A stretch of 64,000 nucleotides of DNA, from positions 363,001 to 427,000 of the forward strand of contig NZ_CP015756.1 in the NCBI RefSeq assembly GCF_001877035.1. Direction: 5' to 3'. This stretch comes from Clostridium estertheticum subsp. estertheticum (GTDB lineage: Bacteria; Bacillota; Clostridia; Clostridiales; Clostridiaceae). Position 1 is the first letter of the stretch, and every line of letters begins with the position of its first letter. Below the pieces are notes generated by a model. It searched no databases, was not told the DNA's origin, and saw only the letters and a list, made by a program, of their open reading frames with translations. This document shows positions 58,783 through 64,000 of this stretch, in pieces. The position numbers and the translations under genes are program-made.

Positions 58783-60150
58783 TTAGTTTATTTGATTTTT
58801 GGAAGTTAGGCTTTGTTTTTTTGAAAACAAAGCACCGATAGCCATTATAATTGCAAATATAATTAGATATGCAACAACTTCTAATTTATGAGAAAAACAA
58901 GCAGCAACTATCATGAATACACATCCTGTTAATGAAATAATAGGCATTACGAATCTTTTAAATAAATTCAAATCCTTCTCTTTTTTTATCATCATAATAA
59001 AAATAGGAATATATAATGCATAAATAGTAACTATAGGTAATTCGGATGAATCAAAATTAAAGAATCCAAACCATTTTGTTAAGTTAGAGCCATAGAAGTA
59101 TAATAACCATATAGCACAAAGTAGTAGGCCTAGTATAGATGAATTTGTTGGCATATTAGTCTCACTATCTATTTGTTTAAATATATTTGGTTTTGGTCCA
59201 AAGCCCCTTGCTGCTAATGAATAAATACCGCGAGTACATCCGAGCATTAATCCATTTAAAGTCCCGAGACAAGAAATAATAACGAATACAAATACTATAG
59301 TACCACCTGCAGAGGAGAATATTTTTTGAAATGCCAATTTAGCTCCAGCTTCTCCGCCGTTCATCATAACTTGGTTTGTCACAGCTCCAGCTAGGCCCAT
59401 ATAGTAAAGAATATAAACAACCATAATTATAAAAGTACCTCCAACAAGAGCAAGTGGAAGATTTTTCTTTGCATCTTTTAGTTCAGCATTGATACTTGTA
59501 GCAATAATCCAACCTTCATATGCAAAGGCTGTTGCAACGACGGCTGTAAATAATGCATTCGCAGTATTTACTTTTTTCACTACTGTTGTAAAATTAATCA
59601 TAGTCATACCACTATGAATCCCCACGATTGTCCCAATTATAGCCATTAAAATCAGTGGGATTAGTTTTATAACAGTTGTACTAACTAGAAATTTACCAGA
59701 TAAAACTGGTGATAATGCATTTAAAGCAAAGCTACCTATCAAATATAGACAGGCAATAGTCATACACTCCCCACCTGTAATTGAAAATCCCAATAACACA
59801 CAGGTATATCTAGCTGAAACCCATGCTAAAACTGATGTCAATGTTGGATAGTAAATTAGTGCCATAAACCAGCCAACATAATACCCATATTTCTCACCCA
59901 TAGTAGCTTCTGCATAATCTACTATGCCGTTTACTTTCTCGTACTTAGTTGCCATTACAGCAAACGTATAGGCACAAGAAATCATAATAACGCCGCCAAT
60001 AACCCAAGCCAAAATACCTAGTGTAAGATTACCACCGGTTGCAGTTAATACTTTTTCTGCCTTGAAAAAAACACCACTACCTATAACGATACCGACAACC
60101 ATGGCTATAGCAGTAATAAGACCGTACTTTTTTTCTAACTTTGTTTCCAT
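58783..60150 (-). CDS. APC-family amino acid permease
   Basis: A 455-aa transporter with about twelve membrane segments, of the L-type amino acid/SteT-like branch of the APC superfamily. The first helix carries VGIVIGSGVFFKAEKVLTAT, where the unwound GSG binds the substrate backbone, and ATAFAYEGWIIATSINAELK is helix 6. The likely start is ATG 60150, behind AAAGGA; ATG 60177 is possible. Its stop lies three bases from the scar terminator, which would end it as well. Confidence 0.92.
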   Translation of the reverse strand: METKLEKKYGLITAIAMVVGIVIGSGVFFKAEKVLTATGGNLTLGILAWVIGGVIMISCAYTFAVMATKYEKVNGIVDYAEATMGEKYGYYVGWFMALIYYPTLTSVLAWVSARYTCVLLGFSITGGECMTIACLYLIGSFALNALSPVLSGKFLVSTTVIKLIPLILMAIIGTIVGIHSGMTMINFTTVVKKVNTANALFTAVVATAFAYEGWIIATSINAELKDAKKNLPLALVGGTFIIMVVYILYYMGLAGAVTNQVMMNGGEAGAKLAFQKIFSSAGGTIVFVFVIISCLGTLNGLMLGCTRGIYSLAARGFGPKPNIFKQIDSETNMPTNSSILGLLLCAIWLLYFYGSNLTKWFGFFNFDSSELPIVTIYALYIPIFIMMIKKEKDLNLFKRFVMPIISLTGCVFMIVAACFSHKLEVVAYLIIFAIIMAIGALFSKKQSLTSKNQIN

Positions 60151-60298
60151 GAATAAATCAATCCTTTCATAATTCATAATTTATAATTTTCAATAAATTC
60201 ATTATAGCATTACACTTTATAGCTTTACAAGGATAAAATTAATAGTAGGTGAGTTATAGAAATTTAATACGTTTTTTTTACGTTCATATGTTTTTTCA

Positions 60299-60324
60299 AA
60301 GCATTGAAGTATACAGAAATGCTT
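60299..60324. other. Small hairpin in intergenic region
   Basis: AAGCATT pairs with AATGCTT; nothing else of note between 60151 and 60441 except a likely promoter TTACGA (about 60383) 17 bases before TATAAT for the next gene. Confidence 0.35.
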
Positions 60325-60441
60325 GATATACTAACAATAGAGAGCCAATATATGTATAGCATGTGCGATATTTTGTAAATTATGTTACGATAAGTGTTAT
60401 ATAGAACTATAATCTAATAAACAATAAAAGGAGGCAAAACA

Positions 60442-60886
60442 TTGAATTGGGAACTAAAAAAGTTTGAAGAATTAAAAGTTGAAGAAATATATAAAATTTT
60501 AGAGATAAGAAATGAAATATTTATTGTAGAACAGCAGTGTGATTACCAAGATTGTGACGGCAAAGACGAAAATGCATATCACTTATACCTTCAAGATAAC
60601 GGCAAAATTATTGCATATTTAAGAATCTTGAAAAAAGGAGTTTCATATGATGAAATATCTATTGGACGAGTATTGGTACAAAAAAAATTATCGTGGCAAA
60701 GGTAGATCAAGAGAGCTAATGTTAAAAGCAATCAATTTTATAGAATTAAAATTAAATGAGAAAGAGATTAAGATTCAAGCACAATCATATTTGGTTAATT
60801 TTTATGGGAGTCTTGGTTTTAAAGAAACTTCAAATGAGTATTTAGAAGATAATATTCCACATATAGATATGTTATATAAAAAATAG
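60442..60886 (+). pseudogene. GNAT acetyltransferase, ElaA-like, frameshifted
   Basis: Together the two frames read as one ElaA-type N-acetyltransferase of about 148 aa: RNEIFIVEQQCDYQDCDGKD, YLRILKKGVSYDEISIGRV and then, in another frame, NYRGKGRSRELMLKAINF (acetyl-CoA loop). The break is at a run of eight As (about 60679-60686): one A fewer would join the frames. TTG start at 60442 with AGGAGG. It may be a true pseudogene, a phase-variable gene, or a sequencing error. Confidence 0.85.
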
Positions 60887-60952
60887 ATAAGGAGCGTATT
60901 TCAGCATTATCATAATTCAATCATAATATTGATTATTGGATGATAATAAGTG

Positions 60953-60981
60953 TTGACAAAAAAAGTTTTAAGAGTTAATAT
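60953..60981 (+). promoter_or_regulatory. Promoter of marR-dsbA unit
   Basis: TTGACA (60953-60958), 17-base spacer, TAATAT (60976-60981). Just after it TTCGTACCCGAACGAA (60985-61000) is an imperfect palindrome that could be the MarR site. Confidence 0.7.
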
Positions 60982-61012
60982 TAATTCGTACCCGAACGAA
61001 CGAGGTGAATGA

Positions 61013-61449
61013 ATGAAAAAAAGTTGTATATTAGGTAAGATAAACGAAATTAACTCTGTTTCTAATAAATTTATTGAAAAAAAATAAAAGAGGAAGGATT
61101 ACCCATATTAAAAAATCATATACCACTATTCTATATACTTCCTGAAGATGGAAGTGCTTTGGTTTTTAGTGAAATATCAAACATATGGAAGATATCCAAA
61201 TCTTCTTTGTCAGATATTATAAATAAGTACGAAAATCAAGGACTAATAAAAAAATGTATTTGTGCTGAAGATAAGAGAAGTGTATATATAAGTTTAAAAC
61301 CAGAAGCGCTATATATAAAGCAGAAAATTGAGAATATAGAAGTTGAAATCTTAGATTTAATGTTAAAGGGTTTTGATAGGAATGAAAGACAGATTTTTGA
61401 AGAAAACTTTGATAAAGTTTTAAAAAATATAAAACAAATGCAGAATTAG
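61013..61449 (+). pseudogene. MarR-family regulator, frameshifted
   Basis: Start ATG 61013 reads KKSCILGKINEINSVSNKFI then stops at 61085 after a run of eight As (61077-61084). With nine As it continues KEEGLPILKNHIPLFYILPE and joins the open frame through VFSEISNIWKISKSSLSDII, a winged-helix domain with the wing CAEDKRSVYISLK, to 61449. The whole would be about 145 aa, as in MarR. This is the second single-A break in an A8 run within 400 bases. It may have controlled the DsbA-like gene behind it. Confidence 0.85.
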
Positions 61450-61484
61450 TAGAAGAATTAAATATTGAAACGGGAGGAATAGTA

Positions 61485-62129
61485 ATGAAAATAGAAGTGT
61501 GGTCCGATTTTGTGTGTCCATTTTGTTATATAGGTAAAAGGAGATTAGAAATTGCTTTAGAAAAATTTGAATATAAGGATGAAGTTGAATTAGTTTTTAA
61601 AAGCTTCGAGCTTGATCCATCATCTAAAAAGAAATTTGATGGAAATATTCATGAGATTATAGCAAAAAAATATGGCATACCAGTAGAACAAGCTAAAGCA
61701 TCAAATAACCAAATAGCTGCGGAGGCTAAGGCTATAGGTCTTAACTATAAATTTGATGACTTAATTCCAACGAATACTTTTGATGCTCACAGGGTAGCAC
61801 ATTATGCAAAAACACAAGGCAAGATGAATGAATTATCAGAAAGAATTTTAAAGGCATATTTTGTAGATTCGTTAAATATATCTGATAATAAAGTATTAGC
61901 TAGTCTTGCTTACGAAGTCGGTCTTAATAGCGAGAAAGTATTAAGTATTTTGGAATCGGCTCAGTATAGCAACGAAGTAAGAAAAGATGAAGAAACAGCT
62001 TCAAAGCTTGGAATCAGTGGTGTTCCTTACTTTGTAATTAATAATAAATATACTGTATCGGGTGCACAACAACCTGAAATATTTTTAGAGGCACTCGAGA
62101 AAGCAAGAGAAGATGAATATAAGTTATAG
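61485..62129 (+). CDS. DsbA-family oxidoreductase, FrnE-like
   Basis: A 214-aa thioredoxin-fold protein with active site CPFC in VWSDFVCPFCYIGKRRLEIA, the inserted helical domain (NTFDAHRVAHYAKTQGK), and the cis-Pro GISGVPYFVINNKYTVSGAQ. No signal peptide, so it acts in the cytoplasm. It is of the FrnE/2-hydroxychromene isomerase-like branch. GGGAGG and ATG start, behind the broken marR. Confidence 0.92.
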   Translation: MKIEVWSDFVCPFCYIGKRRLEIALEKFEYKDEVELVFKSFELDPSSKKKFDGNIHEIIAKKYGIPVEQAKASNNQIAAEAKAIGLNYKFDDLIPTNTFDAHRVAHYAKTQGKMNELSERILKAYFVDSLNISDNKVLASLAYEVGLNSEKVLSILESAQYSNEVRKDEETASKLGISGVPYFVINNKYTVSGAQQPEIFLEALEKAREDEYKL

Positions 62130-62153
62130 TTTTATAAGGGAGGAAATGTAGTT

Positions 62154-62519
62154 ATGGTTGTATCAAAAATTTTAATAGGATTAATAGCTTTTGAACATTT
62201 ATTTATAATGTGGATTGAGATGTTCGCATGGACGACATTGGGTAAAAAAGTATTTAAAGTCCTACCAGAGGACTTATTTCCTAAAACTAAAGTCATGGCA
62301 GCAAATCAAGGGTTGTACAATGGGTTTTTATCTGCAGGCTTAATATGGTCTTTATTTATTAAGGACTATATGTGGTCAAATAATGTGGCTATATTCTTTT
62401 TGTCTTGTGTAATAATAGCGGGTATATATGGAGCAATTACTGTAACAAAGAGCGTATTTTTCAAACAAGCACTTCCAGCAATAATAGTTATGGCAGTACT
62501 TTTTCTAAAAGTATTATAA
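62154..62519 (+). CDS. DUF1304 membrane protein
   Basis: A 121-aa protein with four membrane segments; DUF1304 is recognised by EHLFIMWIEMFAWTTLGKKV, AANQGLYNGFLSAGLIWSLF and GIYGAITVTKSVFFKQALPA. Role unknown. It follows the DsbA-like gene by 24 bases with GGGAGG, so both share a transcript. Confidence 0.9.
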   Translation: MVVSKILIGLIAFEHLFIMWIEMFAWTTLGKKVFKVLPEDLFPKTKVMAANQGLYNGFLSAGLIWSLFIKDYMWSNNVAIFFLSCVIIAGIYGAITVTKSVFFKQALPAIIVMAVLFLKVL

Positions 62520-62564
62520 AATTCTGATATAATGTTTTTAGAATAGTTATAAAGGAGTTATTAA

Positions 62565-63530
62565 ATGAAGTATTATTTAGCACCAATGGAAGGAATTACG
62601 GGATACGTATATAGAAATTCTTATAAAAAATTTTTTAATAATATTGATAAATACTTTACACCTTTTATTGTTACAAATAAAAGTAGAAGTCTTAAGTCTA
62701 AAGAATTAAGAGATGTTTTACCTGAAAATAATAAAGGAATGAATGTAGTTCCACAAATACTTACTAACGATTCAGAACGTTTTATTATTACTTCTAGAAA
62801 ATTACAACAATTAGGTTATAACGAGGTTAATTTAAATTTAGGATGTCCTGCTGGAACTGTTGTTTCAAAAAATAGAGGATCAGGATTTCTAGCCAAAAGA
62901 GAAGAACTCGATATGTTTTTAGATGAAATATTTAAAATAGGTGATATGAAAATTTCTATAAAAACTAGAATAGGAAAAGATAGTCCAGAAGAGTTTTATG
63001 AGCTAATAAAAATTTATAATAAATACCCTTTAGAAGAATTAATTATCCATCCGAGAATACAGAAAGATTTTTATGGAAATAAACCTAATTTGCAGGTATT
63101 TAAAGATGCATTATCTTCAAGCATAAATCCAGTATGTTATAATGGGGATATTTTCACTAGTGATGATAATAATAAATTAATAAAAACTTTTCCAGAAGTA
63201 AAAACAGTAATGCTAGGAAGAGGAATAATAGCCAATCCAAGGTTAATGAATGAGATTAAAAATAATGCTAATATAGATAAAAAAGTATTAAAAGATTTCC
63301 ATGATGAAATTTTAAATAAATATATAGAAGTATTTGATGAAGATAGAAATGCAATATTTAGAATGAAAGAACTATGGGGATATATGATTTACATGTTTTC
63401 AGATGATAAGAAATATGCTAAAAAAATAAAGAAGTCACAAAGTTTAAGTGATTACAATGAAGCTGTCTTAAGTTTATTTACTGAGCAGGAGATAATAGAA
63501 GGGGCTGGATTATTTAATAATAAATATTAA
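62565..63530 (+). CDS. tRNA-dihydrouridine synthase
   Basis: A 321-aa FMN enzyme that reduces uridines in the tRNA D loop. Typical: APMEGITGYVYRNSYKKFFN, PQILTNDSERFIITSRKLQQ, VNLNLGCPAGTVVSKNRGSG (catalytic Cys), ISIKTRIGKD, IIHPRIQKDFYGNKPNLQVF and CYNGDIFTSDD then VMLGRGIIANP. Which dus subgroup it is cannot be told. AAAGGAG and ATG start. Confidence 0.95.
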   Translation: MKYYLAPMEGITGYVYRNSYKKFFNNIDKYFTPFIVTNKSRSLKSKELRDVLPENNKGMNVVPQILTNDSERFIITSRKLQQLGYNEVNLNLGCPAGTVVSKNRGSGFLAKREELDMFLDEIFKIGDMKISIKTRIGKDSPEEFYELIKIYNKYPLEELIIHPRIQKDFYGNKPNLQVFKDALSSSINPVCYNGDIFTSDDNNKLIKTFPEVKTVMLGRGIIANPRLMNEIKNNANIDKKVLKDFHDEILNKYIEVFDEDRNAIFRMKELWGYMIYMFSDDKKYAKKIKKSQSLSDYNEAVLSLFTEQEIIEGAGLFNNKY

Positions 63531-63657
63531 ATAAGTATTATTAAGAAGAGTAAGAGAAGATAACTATCTTTTGTTTTTGCGAGGAAAGATGATATAATAT
63601 CAACATCTAAGAATAAAATTGTCTAATGGATAAATTAGGGTGGGTTAGGGCGTCGAA

Positions 63658-64000
63658 ATGATTAATACGTATAAGTTATTGATAATTGAAGATGATAAAA
63701 ACATGTGTGAAGTCTTAAGTAATATTCTAAACAAATGGGGATTTGAAGTAACTGTATGTGAAGATTTTGAAAAAATAATAGAGTGCTTTAAAGAATGTGA
63801 ACCTAAGGTTGTTCTTATGGATATTAATCTTCCAATTTGTGACGGATTTTATTGGTGTAAAAATATAAGAAAAATATCCAAGATACCAATTATATTTGTA
63901 TCTTCAAGGGATAGTAATATGGATATAGTAATGGCAATTAATAATGGTGGCGACGATTATATACAAAAACCATTTGATTCAAATGTTTTAATTGCAAAAA
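63658..64000 (+). CDS. Response regulator, BceR type, 3' end outside window
   Basis: The reading frame begins ATG 63658 (GGGTTAGGG before) and stays open to the end of the window. It encodes a receiver domain: YKLLIIEDDKNMCEVLSNIL, phospho-Asp in VVLMDINLPICDGFYWCKNI (about residue 53) and KPFDSNVLIAK. DGFYWC followed by IPIIFVSSRD is characteristic of the BceR/GraR group, regulators of bacitracin-type ABC exporters, so kinase and exporter genes probably follow. Confidence 0.88.
   Translation, partial: MINTYKLLIIEDDKNMCEVLSNILNKWGFEVTVCEDFEKIIECFKECEPKVVLMDINLPICDGFYWCKNIRKISKIPIIFVSSRDSNMDIVMAINNGGDDYIQKPFDSNVLIAK

Noticed and set aside
1-64000. CRISPR array
   Set aside because: No series of regularly spaced identical short repeats was seen; the recombinase remnants are long, few and irregular.

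Overview
The window is low-GC DNA with strong AGGAGG ribosome binding sites, -35/-10 promoters of the TTGACA-17-TATAAT kind and proteins typical of Clostridium sensu stricto; I infer a Clostridium chromosome but cannot name the species. The left edge is the core block rnr (5' end missing), smpB and ssrA (tmRNA). The right edge is core-like: an amino acid permease, a DsbA-like protein, tRNA-dihydrouridine synthase and the start of a BceR-type response regulator.

The 3' end of ssrA looks like an integration hotspot. Immediately downstream lies an accessory region (about 2.75-30.5 kb) closed by a second copy of the last 12 bases of tmRNA. It holds: (i) a stand-alone methyltransferase/putative endonuclease pair bracketed by 19-bp direct repeats; (ii) an ORC/CDC6-like ATPase; (iii) a type I restriction system hsdR-hsdM-hsdS; (iv) a tyrosine recombinase, a truncated recombinase and worn plasmid/phage genes (RadC-like, DUF960, P4-type primase remnant); and (v) a large serine recombinase followed by a remarkable array. 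In the array five cargo modules (a 749-aa protein with a PH-like C-terminus; a nuclease-like protein plus an HNH fragment; a zinc-ribbon/PD-(D/E)xK-like protein; a small hydrophobic ORF; a J-domain-like plus HNH-like pair) are separated by four decayed copies of the recombinase gene's own 3' end. One of these copies is interrupted by a 1.49-kb IS3-family element.

From 30.5 to 58.8 kb further ssrA-type scars recur: copies of the tmRNA 3' end, of an internal tmRNA stretch, and of the downstream terminator. They separate more modules: a response regulator/ABC/kinase cassette, a PadR-membrane protein pair, a DUF2089-SHOCT-like operon, a long metabolic section, and a second paralogous response regulator/ABC/kinase cassette. 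The metabolic section contains a hexuronate (glucuronate/fructuronate) catabolism regulon (uxuB, GPH transporter, Ldh_2-family reductase, gntR, an L-gulonate 5-dehydrogenase-like enzyme, uxuA) with shared palindromic operators. It also has a TetR/hemolysin III pair with matching operators, two SMR efflux genes, bioB-bioY under a BirA-type operator, and thiS-thiF-thiG-thiH-thiE behind a hairpin attenuator that is not a recognisable TPP riboswitch. Several pseudogenes (uxuA and gntR relics, MCP, AI-2E exporter, elaA, marR) show active decay.

The best candidate for something undescribed is the serine-recombinase 3'-end repeat array, with a conserved hairpin inside each well-preserved repeat. The nested ssrA scars that bracket two paralogous peptide-sensing/export cassettes come second.
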